A stretch of DNA of 19,920 nt from DASCNA01 sp036011305 (GCA_036011305.1 DASCNA010000117.1:1-19920); one strand, 5' to 3'; shown: positions 1-8,384, numbered from the stretch's first letter. Program-made: numbers and translations. The notes: generated from the letters alone by a model not told the origin.

Positions 1-59
1 CCTGACAAACCCTGAACAAAATCACAAAACTTAAAATATTAAAAATTCAATCTTCTTAT

Positions 60-341
60 ATGGTTAATGCACCACTTGAAAATATCATAAAAGAACTTTA
101 TTTATTAACCGACCGAAAAAATATAGTTGGATTTAGTAACAGAATTGTCAGTTATGAGCAACAATTTTATTCTAAAGCTGAGCTATGTATCAAAATTGCA
201 TCTCATTTAAACAATGTTGAAGATGATTTTATAAATATGTCAATAAAATACCGTTTATATCTAGATATTATTAGAAATGAAAATGAATTGGTAAAAGAAG
301 TATGGCCTGAATTATATAATTATTTTATGAATGAATTTTAA
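60..341 (+). CDS. Small hypothetical protein, 93 aa
   Basis: I do not recognise this protein. It is short, polar and probably mostly helical, with many Glu, Asn, Ile and Tyr residues. It has no predicted membrane segment, no signal peptide and no Cys/His metal motif. The ATG has no clear Shine-Dalgarno sequence, and the frame is open upstream only to a TGA at 3-5, so little N-terminal sequence can be missing unless a non-ATG start is used. Base composition is AT-rich like the rest of the window. It stands alone ahead of tRNA-Gln, with no visible terminator between. Its size and isolation would also fit an orphan immunity-like or accessory protein, but no motif supports that. Coding status is plausible rather than proven. 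Confidence 0.5.
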   Translation: MVNAPLENIIKELYLLTDRKNIVGFSNRIVSYEQQFYSKAELCIKIASHLNNVEDDFINMSIKYRLYLDIIRNENELVKEVWPELYNYFMNEF

Positions 342-454
342 ATTATGAGTATAAATTGGATTATGTTTTTAGGCAAATAAAAGTTCATGCGGCTTTAACT
401 ATTTTATAAAAAATATTAAAAATAAACTGGAAATAGCCTGAACGTACATTATCT

Positions 455-460
455 TATAAT
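455..460 (+). promoter_or_regulatory. -10 box (TATAAT) for tRNA-Gln
   Basis: An exact TATAAT lies 9 bases before the mature 5' end of tRNA-Gln, as expected for a sigma70-type tRNA promoter. No convincing -35 hexamer is present at 16-18 bases upstream, so this is a -10-based call only. Confidence 0.5.
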
Positions 461-469
461 TCTTTTTAA

Positions 470-543
470 AACCCCGTGGTGTAATGGTAGCACAAGTGGT
501 TTTGGTCCACTCGGTTGAGGTTCGAGTCCTCGCGGGGTTGCCA
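470..543 (+). tRNA. tRNA-Gln (anticodon UUG)
   Basis: The full cloverleaf can be drawn by hand. The acceptor stem AACCCCG (470-476) pairs with CGGGGTT (533-539). The anticodon stem AGTGG (495-499) pairs with CCACT (507-511) around the loop TTTTGGT, which places TTG at 502-504. The T arm carries the TTCGAGT loop (521-527). The discriminator base is G540 and CCA is encoded at 541-543. It reads CAA codons, and CAG by wobble. It is a single gene on the same strand as its neighbours. An antisense open frame covers it but is not a gene. Confidence 0.96.
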
Positions 544-674
544 TTTTCTAATATCTTCATACTTAAATTGTGATTCGTCTCATAATAAAAATCTTTGACA
601 TGCTTGTATGTACAGTCCGCTGTAAACGCCATGTTAAGGTTTAATGTAATCTAATAGGTGAATAAGTTGAGTAA

Positions 675-710
675 CAAATGGATTATGACCAAATGGATTT
701 ATGGTATAGA
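675..710 (+). promoter_or_regulatory. Putative ade promoter with direct repeat
   Basis: Two near-identical copies of CAAATGGATTATG (675-687 and 690-703, the second with one extra T) stand 15 bases apart. They end in an extended -10 motif, TGGTATAGA at 702-710. The repeat therefore covers the -35 region, where an activator or repressor would bind. There is no good -35 hexamer, which suits an extended -10 or regulator-dependent promoter. The predicted start is near 717. This is inference from sequence pattern only. Confidence 0.35.
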
Positions 711-752
711 ATGAGTGTTTGCTGAAATACTTTTAGGAGTAAGGATAAATAA

Positions 753-776
753 ATGAATTCAAGAATGAGAATATAG
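753..776 (+). CDS. 7-codon leader ORF upstream of ade
   Basis: The reading frame encodes MNSRMRI and ends with TAG at 774-776, two bases before the ade ATG at 779. It has the best ribosome binding site of the region: AGGAG at 735-739 and AAGGA at 741-745, the latter 7 bases before this ATG. The ade start itself has only a weak purine run. The layout fits translational coupling, in which ribosomes finishing the leader re-initiate at ade. Alternatives are that the Shine-Dalgarno serves ade over a long spacer, or that the little ORF is incidental. No attenuator hairpin is visible. Confidence 0.35.
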   Translation: MNSRMRI

Positions 777-778
777 CA

Positions 779-2539
779 ATGAGAACCTTTGATGAAATAA
801 ATACAACAGTCCAGGCAGGATTGGGAAAAATAAAATGTGACCTAAAATTGACAAATGTTAAATTAGTTAATGTTTATTCCTCAGAAATTTATCCTTCTGA
901 TATTTATATTAAAGGCAAAAGAATTGTAAGTATAAGTCCTATTGCAGGTCTTGAAGCAAATGAAACGATAGATTGCAAAGGGCAATATGCGATACCTGGG
1001 TTGATCGATTCTCATATGCATTTTGAGACAACTTTGCTTGCTCCTGAAACTTTGGTGGATATTATTCTGCCAAATGGTACTACTACTCTCTGTATGGATG
1101 CTATGGAAATTGCAAATGTAGCTGGTGAAGCTGGATTGAAAGAAATGCTCCAATCCATTGATCAATTGCCGTATCGTGCGTATCTGGAAGTTTCTTCCAG
1201 AGTTCCAACTGCTCCAAAATTTGAAACAACAGGTGGAGTGCTTGGAATAGTTGAAGTTGAAAAGCTCTTGGATTGTAATGAAAGCTTAAGTTTAGGTGAA
1301 ATTGATCCGTCTAAAATTTTTTATTTTGGCGGGGAGTACATAGAAAAAATTGTAGCTGCATTGCAAAGAAGGAAAAAGGTGAATGGACATGCAATTGGCC
1401 GATATGGACAAGAACTCAATGTTTATGCCAGTGCCGGTGTTTCAGATGATCATGAGTGCGTGGATGTTGATGAGTTGATCGATAGGGTTAGATTGGGAAT
1501 GACTGTGATGGTTAGAGAGGGAAGCAGTGAAAGGAATGTTGATAGTTTGATTAATGGTGTGATTGAAAATTCATTAACAACTGAATTTTTATTATTTTGT
1601 ACAGATGATAAACATGTCAATGACATCATGTCCGAAGGTCATATTAATTATAATGTGAATCGGGCCATTGAATTAGGGCTTGCCCCAATGAAAGCTATTC
1701 AAATTGCCTCAATTAATGCGGCTAGGCATTTTAGAGTTGAAGATGAAATAGGCAGCATTACGCCGGGAAGGTTAGCAGATATTTTATTGACTAAAGATAT
1801 TAATAAAATCAACCCTTCAAGAGTATTCTTTGAAGGAAAGCTAGTTGCAGAAAATGGTAAAATTATAAATTCTGCTATACCTCGAGAATATCCTGAATGG
1901 ATTAAAAATACTGTAAAATTTAAAAAAGCTATTACTCCAAAATCATTTATTGTGATCTCAAAAAAAAATGAACCCAAAACTAAAGTCAATGCAATTGAAT
2001 TAATTGATGATCAAATTATAAATAACTGGATTTGTGCAGAGTTGCCGGTAGAAAATGGTGAGATTGGTTGTGATCTTAATAAAGATTTGCTGAAGCTTTC
2101 AGTCGTTGAACGATATGGTAAAACATGTGGTATAGGAAATGGTTTTGTTAAGGGATTCAAACTTAAGAAAGGTGCTTTGGCTTCTTCCGTTTCCCATGAC
2201 CATCATAATATTATTTGTGTTGGGACCAATGATGAAGACATGAGTGTTGCAGTGAATGCACTAAAAGAAATTCAGGGTGGATTTGTAGTTGTTGAAAACA
2301 AAAAAGTAATTGGTAAAATTCAGCTTTCATTAGGAGGTTTGATGAGCCAAAAACCAACAATAGAGGTTCTTAAGGAAGCAGAAAATATTAATAAAATTGC
2401 CAAAATACTTGGAACAGAAATGGCTTCGCCGTTTATGACTTTAAGTTTTATTTCTCTGCCCACTGTACCAAAGTTGGGCTTGACAGACAAAGGTCTAGTG
2501 GATGTACAGTCCCATAGACTTATAAATTTAGAAATTTAA
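779..2539 (+). CDS. ade: Adenine deaminase
   Basis: It hydrolyses adenine to hypoxanthine and ammonia in purine salvage and is cytosolic. The 586 residues match the amidohydrolase-type adenine deaminase family in length (about 580-590). The N-terminal beta domain leads into the metal-binding HxH motif (H79 and H81 in DSHMHFE), then the FCTDDKH..GHINYNVNRAI region of the barrel, and ITPGRLADI, where the chain returns to the beta domain. The family-specific C-terminal domain contains SHDHHNIICVGTNDEDM and EIQGGFVVV. The start gives the usual roughly 20 residues before the first beta strand. With purL in the same window it serves purine supply, but the two are not one operon. Adenine specificity is inferred from family. 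Confidence 0.95.
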   Translation: MRTFDEINTTVQAGLGKIKCDLKLTNVKLVNVYSSEIYPSDIYIKGKRIVSISPIAGLEANETIDCKGQYAIPGLIDSHMHFETTLLAPETLVDIILPNGTTTLCMDAMEIANVAGEAGLKEMLQSIDQLPYRAYLEVSSRVPTAPKFETTGGVLGIVEVEKLLDCNESLSLGEIDPSKIFYFGGEYIEKIVAALQRRKKVNGHAIGRYGQELNVYASAGVSDDHECVDVDELIDRVRLGMTVMVREGSSERNVDSLINGVIENSLTTEFLLFCTDDKHVNDIMSEGHINYNVNRAIELGLAPMKAIQIASINAARHFRVEDEIGSITPGRLADILLTKDINKINPSRVFFEGKLVAENGKIINSAIPREYPEWIKNTVKFKKAITPKSFIVISKKNEPKTKVNAIELIDDQIINNWICAELPVENGEIGCDLNKDLLKLSVVERYGKTCGIGNGFVKGFKLKKGALASSVSHDHHNIICVGTNDEDMSVAVNALKEIQGGFVVVENKKVIGKIQLSLGGLMSQKPTIEVLKEAENINKIAKILGTEMASPFMTLSFISLPTVPKLGLTDKGLVDVQSHRLINLEI

Positions 2540-2745
2540 ATTAATTTTGAAATACTTTCTTTTTCAGGTTTAATTTACATCATAAATATAAAACCTAAAC
2601 GAAGTACATTATGTGCTAATAATGTATAAATGTTTATGCATGCATTATTTCCATTTATTTATGGATGAGAGAGATGGTGCAAATATTTTACATGAATAGC
2701 GCGTTAACTTATTGCCTATCTTATGTTTTTAATCTATCATCATAT

Positions 2746-2774
2746 TTATAAACTTATTATCTAGTAAGTATACT
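2746..2774 (+). promoter_or_regulatory. Putative promoter of M20 dipeptidase
   Basis: A TTTATA hexamer at 2746-2751 and TATACT at 2769-2774 are separated by 17 bases, giving a start about 35 bases before the ATG at 2816. Both match only partly, and the stretch from 2540 to 2815 is very AT-rich, so chance matches are likely. Otherwise that stretch shows only an imperfect AATAATG/CATTATT inverted repeat (2618-2649). Confidence 0.3.
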
Positions 2775-2815
2775 CCTAATAATATTTTATTATTAACTTT
2801 TTAAGAGTTCGCAGT

Positions 2816-4240
2816 ATGGTTAATTGGAAAAGTTACTTAAAAAAGAATCAGAATAGATTTACAGACGAACTGATAGAGTTTTTGAGTATTCCTACAATTT
2901 CTTCAAACCACAAATATGATAAAGATTTTTATAAAGCAGCATGCTGGCTGGTAAAAAGGCTTAAAAAAGCCGGTATAAGTAATGCCAAAGTAATAGATGG
3001 TTATGGTCAGCCATATGTATATGGAGAATATTTTACTTCATTAGATGCTAAAACTTTATTAATATATGGTCATTATGATGTTCAACCTGTGGATGAAAAT
3101 AAGTGGATATCTCATCCGTTTAAGCCTGAAATAAGAGATAATAAAATTTTTGCAAGAGGTTCAAGCGATGATAAAGGTAATTTATTGATTCCTGTTTTTG
3201 CCGCTGAAGCTATTATAAAAACCTATGAAAATTTGAACTTAAACCTTAAATTTTTATTTGATGGAGAAGAAGAAATTGGAAGTCCTAATATTACAAAATT
3301 TATTGGGGATTATAAAGAAACGTTAAGTTGCGATGTTGCATATTGTGCAGATGGCGCTCAGCTTTTTGAGGATGCTCCGTCCATTGTGCTTGGAACCAGG
3401 GGGATTTGCGAGATGGAGGTCACTGTGACAGGTTCTGCTTCAGATTTGCATTCAGGGAGATATGGAGGTGCTGTACATAACTCAGTAGAAGTACTGTCTT
3501 CTCTTATTAGTTCTATGAAAGATGAAAATGGGACTATTGTCGTTGATGGATTTTATGATGGAATAATTGAAGTATCTGATTTGGAGAGAGGCTATATTGA
3601 AGAAGTCCCTTTTAATATATTAGAATTTATGAATCAAGCGAAAATTAAAGGTCTTATAAGTGAGCCAGGGTATTCATATTTAGAACAGTTATGGATAAGG
3701 CCGTCCTTGGATATAGTTGGTTTGTGGGGAGGATTTATTGATAAAGGGATGAAGACAATTATTCCATGTGAATCCAATGCAAAAATAGCCTGTAGATTAG
3801 TTCCGGGTCAAAACCCTTTAGATGTATTCAGGTGTATTGAAAAACATTTGATTGAGAGATGTCCGGATGGAGTTGAAATAAAAATTTTTTCTGATAAAGA
3901 TCACGGTAGTGCAGAAGCCTATTTCATGCCTATTGATCACTGGGGAAATAACACTTTATGTGACGTGTTTAAATATATATATAAAAAAGAACCATATTAT
4001 ATAAGATGGGGGGCTACAATTCCTATTTGTGCAATTCTTTACGACATGCTGGGAATTCATTCTTCAATTTTATCATTTGGAATGTTGGATGAAAATATTC
4101 ACGCACCAAATGAATTTTTCCGACTTGATAGTTTCATAAAAGGACAGCATATATACTGTTCTCTATTCGAAACAATAAGTAAACTAAACAATAAAATACA
4201 TAAAAATAATTTCATACTTAATTCTGAAGTTGAATGTTAA
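2816..4240 (+). CDS. M20-family dinuclear zinc dipeptidase
   Basis: Cytosolic metallopeptidase of the M20 family, carnosinase/Dug-like branch, likely to cleave dipeptides or a related amide. The 474 residues fit that branch. Visible motifs are GHYDVQPVD (zinc ligand H86, D88), RGSSDDKG (zinc-bridging Asp at 118/119), DGEEEIGSP (catalytic and zinc Glu at 152-153), CADG (D179), DLHSGRYGG (H212, lid-domain His) and NIHAPNE (zinc ligand H429). The lid domain spans roughly 195-370. There is no signal peptide. Its own promoter is likely, since 276 bases separate it from ade, and xerD follows after 112 bases. The exact substrate cannot be told from sequence; other M20 members act on acylated amino acids or aminoacylated compounds. 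Confidence 0.9.
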   Translation: MVNWKSYLKKNQNRFTDELIEFLSIPTISSNHKYDKDFYKAACWLVKRLKKAGISNAKVIDGYGQPYVYGEYFTSLDAKTLLIYGHYDVQPVDENKWISHPFKPEIRDNKIFARGSSDDKGNLLIPVFAAEAIIKTYENLNLNLKFLFDGEEEIGSPNITKFIGDYKETLSCDVAYCADGAQLFEDAPSIVLGTRGICEMEVTVTGSASDLHSGRYGGAVHNSVEVLSSLISSMKDENGTIVVDGFYDGIIEVSDLERGYIEEVPFNILEFMNQAKIKGLISEPGYSYLEQLWIRPSLDIVGLWGGFIDKGMKTIIPCESNAKIACRLVPGQNPLDVFRCIEKHLIERCPDGVEIKIFSDKDHGSAEAYFMPIDHWGNNTLCDVFKYIYKKEPYYIRWGATIPICAILYDMLGIHSSILSFGMLDENIHAPNEFFRLDSFIKGQHIYCSLFETISKLNNKIHKNNFILNSEVEC

Positions 4241-4283
4241 ATAATGAATATGTTTTCTAAAAAAACTTTAACTTTTCATCTAA

Positions 4284-4316
4284 ATCGATATTCTAAAACT
4301 AGAATTTATAATCGAT
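4284..4316. repeat. Nested dyad upstream of xerD
   Basis: ATTCTA (4290-4295) and TAGAAT (4300-4305) form an inverted repeat around AAAC. This is flanked on both sides by ATCGAT (4284-4289 and 4311-4316), itself palindromic. The right ATCGAT overlaps the xerD -10 box, so the element could be an operator. A chance dyad is possible in such AT-rich DNA. Confidence 0.3.
4307..4312 (+). promoter_or_regulatory. -10 box (TATAAT) upstream of xerD
   Basis: An exact TATAAT would put the transcription start near 4319. That fits the ATG at 4353 with a leader of about 34 bases better than the upstream GTG at 4320, which would be leaderless. No good -35 is seen. Confidence 0.4.
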
Positions 4317-4352
4317 GTAGTGAAAATTTTTCCCGTGGAATATCTCGTTTAC

Positions 4353-5306
4353 ATGAACAATGAAACAAAAAAATATTTATCATATTTAAAGAATGAAAGA
4401 CAGGTATCATTAAATACAATAAGCAGTTATCTGCAGGATATTAAGCAGTTCAGTGAAATTATACTGGATGGTTCTGATATTGATAAAATTGAATGGAAGT
4501 CAATTACTCTTTCTGATGCAAGAACTTACCTGATAGAATGTCAGGATTTGGGTTGTTCAAAAAGATCAATGAACAGGAAAATGTCTGCCCTTAGATCATT
4601 TTATAAATTTATGATTAGGGAGGGGATTTTAGATAGTAATCCTTTTGCTAATATATCTTCTCCTAAGATGGATAGAAAACTGCCGAAATATTTATCAGTT
4701 AATGAAGTGGACATTCTGCTTGAAGCTCCAGAGCAATACTGGAGAGATGCAATTACAAATGGAAGTGCAAAGAAGGAAGAGAATGCTGTTTTTTCTATGA
4801 AAAGAGACACAGCTATATTGGAACTTATTTATAGCTGCGGAGCCAGAATCAGTGAGGCATTGAATATTAATATAAAAGATCTTGATACATTAAGTTCTAT
4901 TGTAAAACTTAAAGGTAAAGGTAAAAAAGAACGTATCTGCCCTTTAGGCAAACCAGCCATTAAAGCCTTGAGAAGTTACATGAGAATTCGTAGAAACTGG
5001 ACTTCTGACAGCAGATCAGAATCTCCTATGTTTATTAATCAGAATGGAGGAAGAATTACTGCAAGATCTTTTCAGAGGTTTTTTAAGAAATACATTCTTT
5101 TTATAGGTTTATCTCCTGAGTTAACCCCCCATAAATTGAGACATTCTTTTGCAACTCACCTTCTTGATGCTGGGGCAGATTTGAGAAGTGTTCAAGAGCT
5201 TTTGGGACATTCAAGTTTAAGTACTACACAGATATATACTCATATTAGCACTGAACATATGAAAAATGTATACCGTATGGCTCACCCAAGAGCAAAATAT
5301 AAGTAA
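4353..5306 (+). CDS. xerD: Tyrosine recombinase XerD-like
   Basis: Site-specific recombinase that would resolve chromosome dimers at dif with a XerC partner; it acts on DNA at the division site. From the ATG at 4353 it is 317 residues, close to the XerC/D size. An in-frame GTG at 4320 would add 11 residues, but it abuts the likely transcription start. The N-terminal SAM-like DNA-binding domain (about 1-100) is followed by the catalytic domain with R165 (GARISE), K189 (KGKGKK), H260-R263 (HKLRH), H286 (LGHSS) and nucleophile Y295 (QIYTH). The HPRA ending is typical of XerD. Oddity: about 20 extra residues (roughly 128-149) at the interdomain linker relative to E. coli XerD. XerC versus XerD identity is inferred; an integrase is unlikely, since no attachment site or phage gene is nearby. 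Confidence 0.92.
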   Translation: MNNETKKYLSYLKNERQVSLNTISSYLQDIKQFSEIILDGSDIDKIEWKSITLSDARTYLIECQDLGCSKRSMNRKMSALRSFYKFMIREGILDSNPFANISSPKMDRKLPKYLSVNEVDILLEAPEQYWRDAITNGSAKKEENAVFSMKRDTAILELIYSCGARISEALNINIKDLDTLSSIVKLKGKGKKERICPLGKPAIKALRSYMRIRRNWTSDSRSESPMFINQNGGRITARSFQRFFKKYILFIGLSPELTPHKLRHSFATHLLDAGADLRSVQELLGHSSLSTTQIYTHISTEHMKNVYRMAHPRAKYK

Positions 5307-5350
5307 ATATTCAATTATCAATTATTAATTATTACTTATTTATTATATAT

Positions 5351-5359
5351 TGTTATACT
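5351..5359 (+). promoter_or_regulatory. Extended -10 promoter of purL
   Basis: TGTTATACT (TG at 5351-5352, TATACT at 5354-5359) matches an extended -10. The leader would be about 65 bases. No purine riboswitch or PurR-type operator is visible in the gap. Confidence 0.35.
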
Positions 5360-5429
5360 TATCTGATGATAAATGATTGACCTTTAGTAATGTAATTTTG
5401 AACTCAAACTTAATAGATAGAGAAAAATT

Positions 5430-8384
5430 ATGATTTACAGAATTGAAATATCTACCTTACCCGGATGTAAAGACATCAAAGCTGAAACTGCAAAACAGCA
5501 GATCAAAAACATTTTTAATAGGGATATTGAAGATTTAAATACCCGTGATGTCTATACTGTTTCAGCTGATATAAGTGAATATGATGCAAAAAAAATAGGA
5601 TCTGAATTAGTTAATCCAGTTGTACAGAAAGTAGAAATAGGAACTTCTGATAATTTTAATTATGACTGGATTGCAATTGTAGGTTTTCTGCCCGGAGTTA
5701 CGGATAATGTTGGGAAAACAGCATTTTTGGCTGTTAGTGATATTCTTGGTAGAGAATTGGAAAAACCCAAGGAAAAAATATTTAGTTCAACAGAGTATCT
5801 CTTCAAAGGAATAGACTTAAAAAGGGAAGATATAAAAAACATAGCAGAAGGTTTGCTGGCTAATGAGCTTATCCAAACAATAACTGTCTTGTCAAAATCT
5901 GAAGTAGATGCTGAAAATCTTCCTGATAATGTCCCATTTGTTAAATCAACTTCAGAGCCCAGTGTCAAAGAGATAAATTTTGATGTTTCAGATGAAAAAT
6001 TGATCGAAATAAGTAAAAAAGGTATTTTAGCTTTGAGCTTGCAGGAAATGAAAGCTATACAGAGCTACTTCAGAAATAGTGAAAACAGAGATGATATTGG
6101 GTTAAGAAATAACCCTACAGATGTTGAACTTGAATGTATTGCTCAAACTTGGTCTGAACACTGCAGTCATAAAATCTTTGATGCAGAAATAGAGTATGAA
6201 GATGAAAATGGGAAAACAGAAAAAATAATTTCATGTTTTAAAACTTTTATAATGAAAAGTACTGCTGAAATTGCCAAAGATGTAGATTGGCTTGTTTCTG
6301 TATTCCATGATAATGCCGGTGTTATAGCTTTTAATGATTCTACTGATATTGTTTTTAAAGTTGAAACTCATAACAGCCCGTCTGCTCTTGATCCTTACGG
6401 TGGAGCAATGACTGGTATAGTCGGAGTTAACAGAGATCCAATGGGAACAGGAATTGGAGCCGAACTGCTGATAAATGTCTGGGGATACTGTTTAGGTTCT
6501 CCTTTTACTGATAATAAATCCGTTCCAGAAGGACTTTTGCATCCAAGAAGATTAAGAGACGGTATTCATAAAGGGGTTATTGATGGTGGAAATCAAAGCG
6601 GTATACCCTATGGTAACGGATGGGAATATTTTGATGACAGATATATAGGAAAGCCGTTGGTTTTTTGCGGTACAGTTGGAACTCTTCCTAAAAAAATAGG
6701 GAATGTAAAAGGATTTGAAAAAGAGATATTGCCAGGTGATTTAATTGTAATGTCTGGAGGGAGAATAGGTAAAGACGGTATTCACGGAGCTACTTTTTCC
6801 AGTGAAGAACTTCATAAAGACAGCCCTGTCCAGGCCGTACAGATAGGAGATCCTATAACTCAGAAAATGATGAGTGATTTTATCTATGAGGCTAGAGACC
6901 GTGGATTATATAGATTTGTAACTGATAACGGTGCTGGAGGACTTTCCTCTTCAATTGGAGAAATGGCTGAAGAATGTGGCGGCTGTGAAATGGATTTGGG
7001 AAAGGCACCTGTAAAATACGCTGGATTAAATCCATGGGAAATCCTCGTTTCAGAAGCACAGGAAAGAATGTCGTTTGCAGTACCTAAAGAGCATATTGAA
7101 GAGTTTAAAGCTTTAGCTAAAGAGAGGGAAGTGGAAGTCAGCGTTCTAGGGGAATTTACTGATTCTGGAAAAATCCATCTTCTTTTCAATGGTAAAACTG
7201 TTGCTTTTATGGATATAGATTTTCTTCATGACGGCTGTCCCAGAATGCAGCTTAAAGCTAAATGGACAAAGCCCGTATGGCCTGAGCCTGACAAAAAAGA
7301 ACTTGGTGATAGAAATATAACTGAAGATATGTTGAATTTAATTTCAAGGCTAAACATCTGCACAGATGAATTTAAAGGCAGACAGTATGACCATGAAGTG
7401 AAAGGTCTGAGTGTTATTAAACCTTTTATCGGTAAAGACAGAGATGTTAGAAATGATGTCGGGGTTTTTATGGTGAAGCAACTGAGCAGAGAAGGAATTG
7501 TTCTTTCGTCTGCTTTACTGCCAAGATATAGTGATATTGATACCTATCACATGATGGCATCTGCTATTGATCTTGCTGTAAGAAGAACTGTTGCCGCAGG
7601 TGCTGATTTTGACCATATGGCAGGACTTGATAATTTTTGTTGGCCAGACCCTGTTCAGACTGAAAAAACACCAGATGGAGAATATAAACTTGCCCAGCTG
7701 GTAAGAGCTAATCAGGCATTATATGACTATACAAAAATATTTAAAACCCCATGTATTTCAGGCAAGGACAGTATGAAAAATGACAGTACCAGAGGCGGGA
7801 AGAAAATATCAATTCCTCCTACTGTGCTGTTTAGTACTATTGCAAAAATATCTGATATTGATAATGCGGTTTCGCTTGATTCAAAATTTGCTGGAGATGT
7901 TGTTTATGTTGTTGGAAAAACTAAGCCTGAGTTGGGAGGGAGCGAATATTTTGCAATGCTTGGTTATACAGGGAATAATGTTCCTAAGGTTGACGGAAAC
8001 GCCGCTTATTCGTTATATAAAGCTATTAATGAGTTAACCCATCGAAACTTGGTACGTTCTATAACAGTTCCCGAATTAGGGGGGCTTGGAGTGGCTTTTG
8101 CTAAAATGGCAATGGGTGGAAACTTAGGTCTAAATATAGATATCGATAAAATCCCTTGCGAAGGTAGAATTTGTAATACTGAACTTATTTTTTCAGAAAC
8201 AAATAGTAGATTTGTAATTACTGTTGCGGAAAATAAAACTGATGAATTTGAAAAAATATTGACCGGTTTTGACTATGCCAGAATTGGCGAAGTCATAGAA
8301 GAGCCTGAAATTAAGTTTGGAAAACATAAATTGCTGATAAGTGAATTGAAAAAGAATTACAAAGCGACACTGAATAAAATTTAA
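5430..8384 (+). CDS. purL: FGAM synthase PurL, glutaminase-less form
   Basis: Phosphoribosylformylglycinamidine synthase, the fourth step of de novo purine synthesis: ATP-dependent amidation of FGAR to FGAM using ammonia from glutamine. Residues 1 to about 160 resemble the PurS-like N-terminal region of clade II single-chain enzymes. The linker and synthetase domain follow, with QTWSEHCSHK (239-248, catalytic His) and VETHNSPSALDPYGGA (311-325). The second AIRS-like half contains the GLDNFCWPDP and SGKDSMKND motifs. The chain stops at residue 984, where full-length clade II enzymes continue into a class I glutaminase of about 250 residues; no such domain is found downstream in any frame. A separate PurQ must therefore supply ammonia, and it is not in this window. 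A small broken gene starts 5 bases after the stop. Confidence 0.93.
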   Translation: MIYRIEISTLPGCKDIKAETAKQQIKNIFNRDIEDLNTRDVYTVSADISEYDAKKIGSELVNPVVQKVEIGTSDNFNYDWIAIVGFLPGVTDNVGKTAFLAVSDILGRELEKPKEKIFSSTEYLFKGIDLKREDIKNIAEGLLANELIQTITVLSKSEVDAENLPDNVPFVKSTSEPSVKEINFDVSDEKLIEISKKGILALSLQEMKAIQSYFRNSENRDDIGLRNNPTDVELECIAQTWSEHCSHKIFDAEIEYEDENGKTEKIISCFKTFIMKSTAEIAKDVDWLVSVFHDNAGVIAFNDSTDIVFKVETHNSPSALDPYGGAMTGIVGVNRDPMGTGIGAELLINVWGYCLGSPFTDNKSVPEGLLHPRRLRDGIHKGVIDGGNQSGIPYGNGWEYFDDRYIGKPLVFCGTVGTLPKKIGNVKGFEKEILPGDLIVMSGGRIGKDGIHGATFSSEELHKDSPVQAVQIGDPITQKMMSDFIYEARDRGLYRFVTDNGAGGLSSSIGEMAEECGGCEMDLGKAPVKYAGLNPWEILVSEAQERMSFAVPKEHIEEFKALAKEREVEVSVLGEFTDSGKIHLLFNGKTVAFMDIDFLHDGCPRMQLKAKWTKPVWPEPDKKELGDRNITEDMLNLISRLNICTDEFKGRQYDHEVKGLSVIKPFIGKDRDVRNDVGVFMVKQLSREGIVLSSALLPRYSDIDTYHMMASAIDLAVRRTVAAGADFDHMAGLDNFCWPDPVQTEKTPDGEYKLAQLVRANQALYDYTKIFKTPCISGKDSMKNDSTRGGKKISIPPTVLFSTIAKISDIDNAVSLDSKFAGDVVYVVGKTKPELGGSEYFAMLGYTGNNVPKVDGNAAYSLYKAINELTHRNLVRSITVPELGGLGVAFAKMAMGGNLGLNIDIDKIPCEGRICNTELIFSETNSRFVITVAENKTDEFEKILTGFDYARIGEVIEEPEIKFGKHKLLISELKKNYKATLNKI

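Noticed and set aside
595..626. TTGACA at 595-600 as a promoter -35
   Set aside because: No acceptable -10 hexamer lies 15-19 bases downstream.
399..632. Minus-strand open frame of 77 codons over the tRNA-Gln region
   Set aside because: It runs antisense through the tRNA gene, has no family resemblance and no ribosome binding site; a chance frame.
2618..2649. AATAATG/CATTATT inverted repeat as an ade terminator
   Set aside because: The stem is only seven weak pairs with an 18-base loop, and no T tract follows.
5307..5429. Possible purine riboswitch before purL (also checked before ade at 644-778)
   Set aside because: I could not find the conserved purine-aptamer core or its three-way junction in either gap.
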